From: Candidatus Caldilinea saccharophila
GTDB lineage: Bacteria > Chloroflexota > Anaerolineae > Caldilineales > Caldilineaceae
DNA length: 64,000 nt
Reading direction: 5' to 3'
Assembly: GCA_016710365.1 (NCBI GenBank)
Contig: JADJVW010000024.1
Coordinates: 30,144-94,143, forward strand
Part shown: one piece after another, positions 31,197 through 44,526 of the stretch
Numbering within the stretch: position 1 is the stretch's first letter
How the letters are laid out: each line of letters opens with the position of its first letter
Program-made: the position numbers and the translations under genes
Notes under the pieces: model-generated
The model's input: the letters and a program-made list of their open reading frames with translations, nothing else
The model's database searches: none
What the model was told of the DNA's origin: nothing

Positions 31197-33795
31197 TTGA
31201 TTGGTCAATTTCTGGCCGTTTATCTTGTCATACAACTCCTGAGCGTGGCCGCGCTGCCGTTGGCGTTGCGTTTTTTCGCCGCGCTGCCCGACCGCGGCTA
31301 TGCCTTTGCGCGACTGCTCGGCATCTTGCTGACCGGCTACATTTTCTGGATCGGCTACAGCCTCGGCCTTCTGCGCAACGAGATCGGCGGCGCGTGGCTG
31401 GCGCTGCTGCTGGTGGCGGCGATCAGCGTCGTGGTAGGGCGGCGGCTGCGGTCAGGGGAAGCAACCGGAGCGGGGCAGGAAAGCGAGGATCGTCAATCTT
31501 CAATCTCCAATCTCCAATCTCCCACTCTCCCAATCTCCCAATCCCCCAATCCCCCAACCCCTCAATCCCTCCCCAACTGGCGCTACATCCTCCTCGTCGA
31601 GCTTCTCTTTCTGCTGGCGTTTGCAGCCTGGGCGTGGGTGCGGGCGCACGACCCGGCCGCGGATCACACCGAGCAGCCGATGGATTTGATGTTCATGAAC
31701 AGCATTCGCGCCAGCCTGGCCTACCCGCCGCAGGACGCCTGGCTCGCCGGTCATCCGATCAGCTATTACTATTTCGGCTACTGGCTCTTCAACATGGTGG
31801 GCCTGATGGCTGGGCAAACCGTGGGCGCGACGTACAACCTGGCGCAGGCCGCGTGGTTTGGCCTGCTGTTAAGCGGCGCGCTGGGCGTGGCCTACAATCT
31901 GCTGGCAGCTACGGGACGCAGATTTGGCGCGGCCGCGAGCGGCGGTGTGATCGGCGCGCTGCTGGTGGGTCTCGCCGCCAACCTGCAAGGGTTGCTGGAA
32001 TGGCTCTACGCCAACGGCGTCGATGTGGGAGGGATCGCCAGTCTGCTGGGCGTGCGTGGCTTTCCTGAAGAGGCGCACGTCACCAATCAGTGGTTTGTGG
32101 ACTTTGGCTGGTGGTGGTGGCGCAGCAGCCGCGTGCTGGCCGACGCCAGTCTGCGCGGCGACCACATCGAAGTCATCGACGAGTTTCCGGCCTTCAGTTA
32201 CATCCTCGGCGACAACCATCCCCATCTGACCGCCATGCCTTTCGCGATGCTGGCGATCGCCGTGGCGCTGGCGATCTTTCTGGCCGCCGCCGGGCCGCGC
32301 CACGATGACGAGATCACGAAGCACAACATATTTCTATCCTTGCGCCGCCGTTTTGCCTGGTTTCCACTGGGTTGGGGCGGCCTGGCGCTCACGGCCATCG
32401 TCACCGGCGCGCTGTTGTTCTTGAACACGTGGGACTATCCGCCCTATTGGCTGTTGGTGGTCTTCAGCGTGGGCGCAGTGCTGGCGCGGACGTCCATGAC
32501 CGCGCAGGCTGAACATCTTCCAGAAAGCATCGAAGCTTCCTCGAAGATGGCGCCCGTCAGTGTAGTTGGTTTGACCGCCCTGTTTGGGATCGGCCTGTTG
32601 GTTGCCGGCTTGGTGCTCTACCTGCCCTATTTCCTGACCGCGCAAAGCCAGGCAGGCGGGTTGATCCCTAATCTCTTTCACCCGACGCGCTTCTCGCAAT
32701 ATTTCACGATGTTTGCGACGGCGCTGCTCACGCTCGCCGCGTTGGCGATGCTGGCATGGGCTGAATTGCGCCCGCACAGACGCGCCGTGGCTGCGTTCGC
32801 GGGTTTGACGCTGGGCGTGCCCGCGGCGCTGCTGGCAACCTCGGCCTGGATGTCCACCGCCACCGAGGCGGGCCGCGCCCAGGTGGCAAGCGTGGCGTTG
32901 CCGGACGGTGTGACAGCGTATACGCCCTTCATTTTGGAGCGTTGGGCCAGCCAGCCGTTCACGTTTTTGATCGTCGGCAGCATGACTGCATTATTTCTCG
33001 CGCTGGTGTGGACGGGCGTCAGCCGGGCGCGGCTGCTTTCCAAAGAGCAGTGGCCGCTGCTCTTTGTGTTGGTGCTGGCAGTGCTGGGTCTAGGATTGAC
33101 CTTGACGCCGGAAGTCGTCTATTTGCGCGACAATTTCGGCTGGCGCATGAATACGATCTTCAAATTCTACTATCAGGCATGGCTGCTCTTTGGTCTGGCG
33201 CGCTCATACCATCATGCAGAGTTTGCAAAAGGTGCGTGGCTGGCGACTCGCACCGGCCGCGGCCAGTGGATTGGCGCTGGTGCTGGCCGCGGCGTCGTCA
33301 ATCTATCTGATCGCCGGCGCGTACAGCAAGGCGCAGGGATTTAGCCGCCCCCCCACGTTTGACGCCGCGGCCTATCTGGCGACCGCAGCCCCGGCCGAAT
33401 ACGGTGCAGTGACGTGGGTGCAGGAAAATACATTGCCGACCGATGTGGTGGTGGAGGCCAAGGGCCGCGCCTACGCCGCTGAAACCAACCGGATCAGCAC
33501 GATGACGGGGCGTCCAACGTTGCTGGGCTGGGAAGGACATGAAGCGCAGTGGCGCGGGCAGGCGTATGGCACAATGGCGGCGGGACGGCCTGAAGCCTTG
33601 CGCGCCATCTACGGCGGCGCCACGCCGGAGCAAATGGCTGCCATCCTGGAAGAATTTGACGTCGCCTATATCTATGTCGGCCCACAGGAACGCACCCAAT
33701 ATGAATTGACGCCTGTGGCCGAGCAGGCGCTGTTTGGCCGCATGGAAGTGGTTTACGCAAACGAGAATGTGCGTATTTACCGGGTGCGACAGTAA
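31197..33795 (+). CDS. DUF2298 (Chlor_Arch_YYY) membrane protein (frameshifted)
   Basis: About 866 residues with roughly 14 membrane helices. DUF2298 hallmarks are TEQPMDLMFMNSIRASLAYP, GHPISYYYFGYWLFNMVG, SYILGDNHPHLTAMPF and NFGWRMNTIFKFYYQAWLL. The C-terminal 190 residues form a soluble domain ending YIYVGPQERTQYEL...VRIYRVRQ, like the end of the preceding protein, so the two are paralogues. The start is TTG 31197 after AGAGGA, as no better ATG lies near helix 1. The frame changes at the AAAAGG run near 33226-33231. A CCAATCTC-type insert at 31492-31575 encodes a proline-rich loop. The function is unknown. Its position suggests it works with its neighbours in an envelope glycosylation pathway. 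Confidence 0.82.
31492..31575. repeat. In-frame pyrimidine-rich low-complexity insert
   Basis: Units of CCAATCTC shading into CCCAATCCCC, read in frame as NLQSPTLPISQSPNPPTPQS in a cytoplasmic or extracytoplasmic loop after helix 3. The purine arm seen in the copies at 27446 and 29031 is largely absent, so this looks like a half element. Confidence 0.65.
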
Positions 33796-33846
33796 AATCA
33801 GAGACGGTAATTCAAGCCTCATCGTCTTAATGTAGAGAGTTTGCTC

Positions 33847-35760
33847 ATGACCGACGCACTTGTAGCCGATCAGCTTGCAACCGACGGGCTGGCCGGCGAA
33901 TCAAATACGCTCGACCGCGCTGCGCCAAGTTCACCGCGCCAGGCAGGAACATACGCGACGCATTCGCGGACGCCGGCCAGGTCTGGCGAGTTGACAGTCG
34001 AACATCTGCTGTACGGCGTGATCGTGCTGGCGGCGGTCGGCGTGCGCTTTGTGGGACTGGGCGCGGAGCCGCTGTCGCCGGCGGAAAGCGCGACGTCCTG
34101 GGGCGCATGGCTGGCGGCCAACCAGGTGACAGTCGCCGGCGCGCCCGCGCCAACCAGCGCCCTCTTTTATGGCCTGCAAGCGCTCACTTTCTGGCTCTTC
34201 GGCAGTGGCGACGTGCTGGCGCGGATGCTTCCGGCGCTGGCCGGCGTCGCCACGGTGTTGTTGCCCTGGTTCTGGCGCGCGTGGCTGGGACGCCATGCCG
34301 CGTTGGCGTTGGCTGCGCTGTTTGCCATCGACCCCTGGCTGACGGCCTGGTCGCGTCGCGCCGACCCGTTCGCATTGACGACATTTTTGGCGCTGCTGAC
34401 CTTGACCGCACTCTGGCAGTGGAATTTCACCGCTGCGCCTGAAACGGCGCGGCGGTGGGAGCGCTGCGTCGCGGTCACCCTCGCGTGGCTGCTTGCCAGT
34501 GGGCCGTGGGGTTGGGGCATGGCGCCGGTGCTGCTGTTGTTCGCGCTCGTTTATCTGTGGCCGCGCCCCGTCAGAACGCTGCACCGATCGACCGCGCTCT
34601 GGTTTGGCGTCGCGTTGGCGTTGGCCTTGACCGGCTTTGCCCTGCGCCCGGAGGCCATCACCGCGCTGAGCGGCGGCTTGACCGCCTGGATCGCCGAGAT
34701 CGGCGGCTCGGCGACTTCCAATCCGCTGGGCTGGCCGTTTTTGCGTCTGCTGATCGACCAGCCGTTGCTGGCGGCGTTGGGGCCGCTGGGGCTGGCGGTG
34801 CTGTGGCTCGCGCCCACCTCCACAGGACGCGACGGACGACGGCTTGCGCTCTTCCTGACGGGTTGGCTGGCGTGGGGGCTGTTGTTGTGGCTGCTGCCCG
34901 GGCGCCCGCCCGCGGCGCTGTCGCTGATGGGGCTGCCGCTGGCCATGGCCGCGGCCACGTTGATCGCACGCGTGACGGCGCGCCCTGTGGATGATCTTAC
35001 CGGGTTGGAGCGCTTTACCTTGTTGACTGTCCAGACCGCGTTGGTCGTGGCCGGCGCGTTCTGGCTGGCCGCGCTGGTGGAGAATGTGGCCTTTAACAAC
35101 CAGGTTTGGTTGACTGCGACCGTCATCGTGGGGCTGATGGCCGCGGTGTGGGTGATGTTTGGCGTGTGGGCGGGCTGGGCCGCGACCGCACGCGTGGCGC
35201 TGGTCTTTTACACGCTGCTGTTGGCGGCGTTGACCGTGCGCAGCGGCTGGCAGTTGAATCATGTGGCCGAGTTGATGCGCCCGAATGGGTTTTGGCCCGC
35301 GGTCACCAGCCCCGACACGCACCTGTTGGTGACGGATGTCGAACGTCTCAGCAGCCTGCGTCGCGGCGATCCGAACCAGATCGATATGCAGATCGTCTAT
35401 GATATCCGCCCTGACCCGGTCATCGGGTGGCATCTGCGCGAAATGCGCAACCTGCGTCACGTGCGGGCAGTCGATGCCACGTCATTCGCAGCAGAGGGTC
35501 AGGCGCTGCCATTGATCGTGGCGCCGACGCTGCGCAACGACGCGCTGGCGCTGCCCGACGCCTATATCGGCAGCGCCTACGACACGCTGATCGCCTGGCA
35601 GCCGGCGATGCTGCCGCAGCGTGGCGCCAATGGCGGAAGCCAATGCGACGCTGAGCAGCGCTGGGCTGAAGTGTGGCGTCCGCGTTTGCAGTGGCTGTTG
35701 TATCGCAAGATAAATGAGCCGCCTGTGGTGCAGTCGGTCACTTTATGGGCGCCGCGTTAG
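33847..35760 (+). CDS. GT39-like polytopic membrane protein
   Basis: About 637 residues, intact. After a 50-residue polar N-terminus there are some 14 membrane helices. The first extracytoplasmic loop has GAEPLSPAESATSWGAWLA, the place where GT-C enzymes carry an acidic pair. Here only the glutamate is kept, so it may be a divergent or inactive member. A C-terminal soluble part follows (LLVTDVERLSSLRRGDPNQ, IGWHLREMRNLRHV). The ATG at 33847 is preferred over the in-frame TTG six bases earlier. It lies between a DUF2298 gene and the Agl23-like gene, all in one direction. The sugar specificity is unknown. Confidence 0.78.
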   Translation: MTDALVADQLATDGLAGESNTLDRAAPSSPRQAGTYATHSRTPARSGELTVEHLLYGVIVLAAVGVRFVGLGAEPLSPAESATSWGAWLAANQVTVAGAPAPTSALFYGLQALTFWLFGSGDVLARMLPALAGVATVLLPWFWRAWLGRHAALALAALFAIDPWLTAWSRRADPFALTTFLALLTLTALWQWNFTAAPETARRWERCVAVTLAWLLASGPWGWGMAPVLLLFALVYLWPRPVRTLHRSTALWFGVALALALTGFALRPEAITALSGGLTAWIAEIGGSATSNPLGWPFLRLLIDQPLLAALGPLGLAVLWLAPTSTGRDGRRLALFLTGWLAWGLLLWLLPGRPPAALSLMGLPLAMAAATLIARVTARPVDDLTGLERFTLLTVQTALVVAGAFWLAALVENVAFNNQVWLTATVIVGLMAAVWVMFGVWAGWAATARVALVFYTLLLAALTVRSGWQLNHVAELMRPNGFWPAVTSPDTHLLVTDVERLSSLRRGDPNQIDMQIVYDIRPDPVIGWHLREMRNLRHVRAVDATSFAAEGQALPLIVAPTLRNDALALPDAYIGSAYDTLIAWQPAMLPQRGANGGSQCDAEQRWAEVWRPRLQWLLYRKINEPPVVQSVTLWAPR

Positions 35761-35794
35761 GATTCGCATTCAGGGAATGCAGCGATCGACATTT

Positions 35795-35827
35795 ACAAAC
35801 CGAGTTTTTCCAAAAAACTCGGTTTGT
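35795..35827. repeat. AAACTCGGTTTGT palindrome
   Basis: Perfect 15-bp stem with a 3-nt loop (arm ACAAACCGAGTTTTT), in the 104-bp gap before the Agl23-like gene. It shares the ACTCGG core and the following AGGTGTAA with the palindrome at 24391. It could end transcription of the upstream gene on either strand. Confidence 0.6.
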
Positions 35828-35864
35828 CAGGTGTAAGAATGATGATGGATAGGACAGGTTGACG

Positions 35865-39361
<3,497 letters not shown>

Positions 39362-39433
39362 CGGTGAAGCAGGCAAGGTTGGAAAGTACGCACCTGCAAC
39401 CTTGTCTCGTTCTGACGCTCTGACCTTCCTACG

Positions 39434-42400
39434 ATGCAACGGATTGGAATTCGCCCCTTTTTGCTTGGCATCGGCGCGTGTCTGCTGGCATTTACAGGAC
39501 AGCGCGCGCTGCAGGCAGGCGTCACCTTTGATGCGGCGCTGCTTTTAGGCGCGGGCGCCGCGCTCTTTGTGGCGACTTTCTGGGCGCCGCGCTTCGATCC
39601 GATGGCCGCGCCCACGATTCGCACGTCGGAAGAACGTTGGGCGCCGCGGGTGCACGATGCGTGGGGCGTGCGCACCGGGCTTGGCCTGCTGGCGATTGCC
39701 CTGCTGCTGGCCCTGAACGCCTTTCAACGCTTTTACGAGTTCGAGCCACTGGCCGGGCAGGCATGGTGGTGGTATGGCGCATCGCTGCTGGCCGCGCTGG
39801 GCGGCGTTGGTCTGCTCGATGATGGACTAAGGTTAACCACACAGAACCCCTCTTCTTCTTTCTCTGCGCACCTCCCCGTCTCTGCGTCTCCGCGTCAAAA
39901 AGGCGAGATTGCGCTTTGGCTGGTGGCGATCCTGGTGCTGGCCGCGTGCCTGCGTTTGTGGCGTTTTGACGATCTGCCCTACGGCGTCTGGTATGACGAG
40001 GCCGAACACGGGTTGCAGGCGCTGCGCATCCTGGACAACGCCCAGTTCCGCCCGATCTTTGAAGGCGCCATCACCGGGCCTGCGTACTACCTTTACCTGG
40101 TAGCCGGTGCGTTCCACTGGTTTGGCGTCAGCGTCCAGTCGATCCGGTTGGTGAGCGTTGCCTTTGGGCTGCTGGCGGTGTTGGCGGGATATCTGGCCGG
40201 CGCGGAACTCTTTGGCCGGCGCATGGGATTGGTGGTGGCGCTGCTGCTGGCCGCATCGAGCTGGGCCGTGACGCTGAGCCGCTTCGGCATGTATTCGACG
40301 ATGTCGACGCCGCTCTTTACGCTGCTGACTGCGGCCTTTCTCCTGCGCGGGCTGCGCACGCGCCGCCTGACCGAATACGCGCTGGCCGGGATAGGGCTGG
40401 GATTAGGACTGTGCTTTTACACGTCGTTCCGTCTCTTTGCACCGGCGGTGGCGTGCTTGCTGCTGGCGCTCGTGCTCCACACGCTGTGGACGCGCCGCGC
40501 CTGGCCGCCCGCCGCGTTCTGGCTTGGCGTGACGATGCTGTTGTTTGTAGCCGCACTGGTAGTGTCGCCTTTGGCGGTTTACGCGCTCAAGCATCCCGAA
40601 ATCTTCTGGGCGCGCGTCGAAGACACTTTCATCTTTGCCAGGAAAAGTGAGGCGGAGCGCTGGCCCGCGCTGTGGGAAAATCTGAGCCGTCATCTGCTGA
40701 TGTTCAACGTAATCGGCGACCCCAACGGGCGGCATAATCTGCCCGGCGCCCCGATGCTGGATACGGTGACCGCGGCCCTGTTCGTGCTGGGCGTGGCGTA
40801 TGCGCTGCGTCATCTATTCAAGCCCTATTATCTGTTCCTCCTGCTGTGGCTGATCTTTGGTCTGATGGGCGGCGTGCTGTCGCTCGACTTCGAAGCGCCG
40901 CAGTCGCTGCGCGCCAATGCCACGCTGCCGGTCGCCTATCTGCTGGCCGCGATGCCGCTGGCGGTGCTGGCGCGGGCGTGGCGGCTGGCGGCTGGAAGCC
41001 TCTAACCGCACGCGCTGCGTTGGCCAGCGGTTGGCCTGCTGGCCGGCATTACAGCGCTCAACGCTCACACGTATTTTGTGCGCCAGGCCAACGACTTCGC
41101 GGTCTGGAACGCGTACTCAACGCCCTGAAACGCTGGCCGCGCGGCAGTTGGCCGACCTCGACCCCAACACGGATGCCTACGTCACCGCCTTCTTTCACGG
41201 CCACCCGACGATCAAGTTTGTCGCACGCCAGGCGCGGCCCTACTTTGAACTCGACACGCTTGACCAGTTCCCGCTCGATTTTCCACCCGACCGTGGCGCG
41301 CTGCTGGTGCTTAACGCGGACAGCCGCGGTCTTTACGACGAGGCGAAACGGCTTTATCCCAATGCTACCTTTACCGAGACTGCACCGCCCTTGGAAGGGC
41401 CGCCGGTGCTCTTTACCGCGTATCTCTCCCCGGACGACATCGCGTCGATCCGCGGCGTCACCGCGCGCGATTACGCTAACGACGCCTGGGAGGGCGAACC
41501 GGTCATCGTGCGCACGGAAGCCCAGCTTGGCGCCGACTGGACGCAGCGCACACCTCTGCCGCTGCCCTTCACCGCGGAGTGGGAGAGCATTCTGCATGTC
41601 CCGACCGCCGGGCTTCACGAATTCTTTCTGGAAGCCCCAGCCGCGGCGGAACTTTTGATCGGCGAACGCACCGTACTGTCTGGAACCGGCGTGCTGTCCG
41701 GCGCGCTGGCGCTGGCGGACGGCGCCCATGTCCTGCGGCTGCGCGCCGTCGGCGCGGCGGGCAACGTTGCGCTGGCCTGGCGCACACCGGATCGGCCGGT
41801 CGGCCCGATCCCGCCGACGTTGCTCTACACCGCGCCGCGCCTGAGCCACGGTCTGCTGGGGCGCTACTTTAGCAATGGAGATTGGCGCGCGCCAGAAGCG
41901 TTGCGTCGCATCGATGCGCGCTTCGACCGCTACGTGCATCTGACGCCGTTGCCGCGCCCCTACACGGTCGAGTGGACGGGCAAAATCGCGGCGCCGGTGC
42001 CGGGCGTCTATCGCTTTGGGTTGGAATCGATCGACGAGTCCGAACTTTGGATCGATGAGATGCCGGTCGTGCGCGCCGACCAACCCAACATCGCAAGCGA
42101 AGGTGAGATTACGCTTGTGGAAGGCCTGCACGACATCCGCATCCGTTTTGCCGACCGCACCGACCACACCCACGTCAACGTTTTCTGGCAACCGCCTGGC
42201 GCCGGGCGTGAAATCCTGCCGCTGGAGGCGCTCTATCCGCCCCAAGCAAGCTACGCACGCGTCACACTGCCGACGTTGGACGCACTGACTTCGCTGGATC
42301 GCGCCGCGCAGGGCCAGACTGCTGATGCTGAGCGCGTCGCGCCGCATCTCTCCGGCGTGGCGCGTGTGGTCGCCAGCGGATTGACCACGCCGCGCGGGGT

Positions 42401-43151
42401 GGCCGTGGCCGCGGATGGCGCGATTTACGTGAGCGAGAACGAGGCGCAGCGCGTCACGATTTACGCGCCGGACGGAGCGTCGCGCGGCCTGCTCAACGGC
42501 GGCGAGCAGCCTCTCTTGGAACCCACCGATCTCGCGGCCAGCGCCGACCGCATTTTTGTGCTCGACGCCGGTGCGCGGCGTGTGCGCGCGTTCACGCTGG
42601 ACGGTGCGCCTGTCCCATTTGCCGAAGGATTGGATGGCGATTTTACCGACCGCTCGCGCGGCCTCGGCAGCGGGCTGGACGGCGACATGTTGATCGCCAA
42701 TACACCCAACAACCGCATCGTGCTGCTGGATCGAGCCGGCGCGCTCACGGGGCAGGTGGTAGTCTGGCCGGGTGAAGATGCGCAGCCGGTGGATGTGGCC
42801 GTCGGTCAGGATGGGCGTCTGTTTGTAGCCGACGGGCAGGGCCATCGCCTGATCCGCTATTCGCCCAGCGGCCAGATGGAGCGAGCGTGGCCGCTGGCGG
42901 TGGCAAACACGGTGGACAGCCCGCACCTGGCCGTCGATGCGCGCGGGATGCTCTACGTGACCGAGCCGGAAAGTGGCCGCATCCTGCTGCACGACCCGCA
43001 GGGCGAATTGGTGGGGGCGTGGGATCTCACCGCGCTGCTGGGGCGGCAGGTGCGACCGGTGGGCATTGCCGTGGGCGCGGACGGCGTGATCTGGGTTGCC
43101 GACAGTCTGGGCGCCGCGTTGATCGCGCTCGAACCACAGGCGGAGGGTTGA
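39434..43151 (+). CDS. GT39-like membrane protein fused to PA14-like and NHL modules (broken frame)
   Basis: About 1,240 residues. The N-terminal part has some 12 helices and the GT-C motif YGVWYDEAEHGLQALRIL, then a soluble region. Two PA14-like modules follow (WESILHVPTAGLHEFFLEAP; GLLGRYFSNGDWRAPEALRR with YTVEWTGKIAAPVPGVYRFG), which usually bind carbohydrate, and then an NHL propeller (GVAVAADGAIYVSENEAQRV, DGRLFVADGQGHRLIRYSP). There is an in-frame TAA at 41003-41005, after which the same frame continues sensibly (HALRWPAVGLLAGITALNAH) until a frame change near 41124 at a CCC run. Both are probably sequence errors. It ends one base before the next ATG. Joining transferase, sugar-binding and propeller modules in one chain is unusual. 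Confidence 0.8.
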
Positions 43152-43152
43152 T

Positions 43153-44292
43153 ATGAGTCGCCACGGCAGCAAACATTTTCAATGGGTGGCGGCGATGGTC
43201 GGCGTGCTCGCGCTGCTGGCCCTGGGCCGCCCGGTCTCGGCGCAACCGCCCGTGCCCATCATCTCCCCCACCGACGTGACGACGCCGACGCCTGGCTCGC
43301 TGCGTTTTCCTACCCCGACGCCCGCGGTGCAGCCTGATGGCGCCGCGCCGGACGCAACGGCGCCGGCCGATCTTTCTGATCCTGCTGCGGCCTCCTTCTC
43401 GGCGCGATCGATCCATCTCGACGCCGACACGCCGCTGACCTACACCGTGAAGCCTGGCGATACCCTGTTCACCGTGGCGCTGGAAATGGGCATCGATCTG
43501 GACGACGCGCCGTGTGCGGTGAGGCAGGACTTTGCTGCCAACCAGCCGCTCGTCATCGGTGATGTGCTGGCCGCGCCGCCGGCCAATGTCGTCTGTCATG
43601 AAGTGCTGCCCGGCGAGACGGTTGCGTCGATTGCCGCCGCCTATTTCGTCGATGCCGAGACAGTCCGCGCCCTCGCCTGGAACCAGGTGCGGGCGGGCGA
43701 TGTCCCGTTGCCGCCCGGCGCACATCTGCGCGTGCCTTTGCCGCTGGCGGGCGCGCGCACCGCGCAACCACTGCACGCCGGCGCGGTCTCCGATCTCGAC
43801 TTTCTGGCGATCATGCTGGACATGCCGATCGACACGTCGCCGTTTGTGGTGTTTGCCGAGCGCGGCGAACCCCGCAAAACCGAAAACAGCGTGCTTGGCC
43901 CAGTGCCCGCGGATTGGCCTTACGGCAGCGGCGCCTTCACCTGGCCGGTCTATGGCTGGCTGAGCCAGGGTTATCGGTACGACCATCGCGCCATCGACGT
44001 GGCCGCGCCGCAGGGCACGCCCGTGACCGCGGCCGACCGTGGCGTGGTGTTGCGCGCCGGCTGGAATCAACAGGGCTACGGCCGCTTCGTGATCATCGAT
44101 CACAAGATCGACTACGTGACGCTCTATGCGCATCTGGATCGCGTGCTGGTGGAGGAAGGGGAGATCGTCGGCCAGGGGCAAGTGATCGGGACAGTCGGTT
44201 CGACCGGCAACAGCACCGGCCCGCACCTGCACTTCGAAATTCGCGACTTCGGGCGGCTGACAAATCCGCTGGAGTTGCTGGTCGCACCGTGA
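43153..44292 (+). CDS. Secreted LysM and M23 (LytM) peptidoglycan endopeptidase
   Basis: A 379-residue secreted protein, intact. The signal peptide (WVAAMVGVLALLALGRPVSA) is followed by a Pro/Thr-rich linker, a LysM module (YTVKPGDTLFTVALEMGID), a second weaker LysM-like repeat (EVLPGETVASIAAAYFVDAE) and a C-terminal M23 domain with its metal and catalytic residues in YDHRAIDVAAPQGT, YAHLDRVL and TGPHLHFEIRD. It should cleave peptide cross-bridges or act as an EnvC/NlpD-like activator. The ATG comes one base after the stop of the GT39-PA14-NHL gene, so the two are translationally linked, tying this wall enzyme to the glycosyltransferase cluster. Confidence 0.9.
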   Translation: MSRHGSKHFQWVAAMVGVLALLALGRPVSAQPPVPIISPTDVTTPTPGSLRFPTPTPAVQPDGAAPDATAPADLSDPAAASFSARSIHLDADTPLTYTVKPGDTLFTVALEMGIDLDDAPCAVRQDFAANQPLVIGDVLAAPPANVVCHEVLPGETVASIAAAYFVDAETVRALAWNQVRAGDVPLPPGAHLRVPLPLAGARTAQPLHAGAVSDLDFLAIMLDMPIDTSPFVVFAERGEPRKTENSVLGPVPADWPYGSGAFTWPVYGWLSQGYRYDHRAIDVAAPQGTPVTAADRGVVLRAGWNQQGYGRFVIIDHKIDYVTLYAHLDRVLVEEGEIVGQGQVIGTVGSTGNSTGPHLHFEIRDFGRLTNPLELLVAP

Positions 44293-44526
44293 GGCGAGCT
44301 CTGGTTTGCGCACACGGAGATACAAAGTCAGTACTTCACGAATCTCACGCGAAGCCGCGAAGAACGCGAAGGAAACCATCTTTAACTTCGCAGCTCCACG
44401 CCTTCGCGTGGGGCAAAATCGTGAACTACTGAAGTTGAAGATGGCGACTTTATGTGAGTTTCGTGAAATAATGTATTTGCCTGATTTAAGTATCCCGCTC
44501 ACCCGTTAACAGAGGAGATTTCAACT
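44293..44526. other. Intergenic region before the DGR, with inverted repeats
   Basis: A 234-bp gap. It holds interleaved short inverted repeats: TCACGCGAAG with CTTCGCGTGG, and CCATCTTTAACTTCG with TGAAGTTGAAGATGG (44377-44447). No gene is supported. The promoter of the first DGR target gene should lie here, and an AGAGGAG Shine-Dalgarno is at 44511-44517. Confidence 0.5.

Noticed and set aside
41058..43172. Long minus-strand open frames of up to 704 codons (also at 49834-51864, 36042-37469, 16021-17685 and 33931-35460)
   Set aside because: They are antisense to genes with clear domains. Their translations are rich in Arg, His, Gln and Ala without family motifs, as expected for shadows in G+C-rich DNA.
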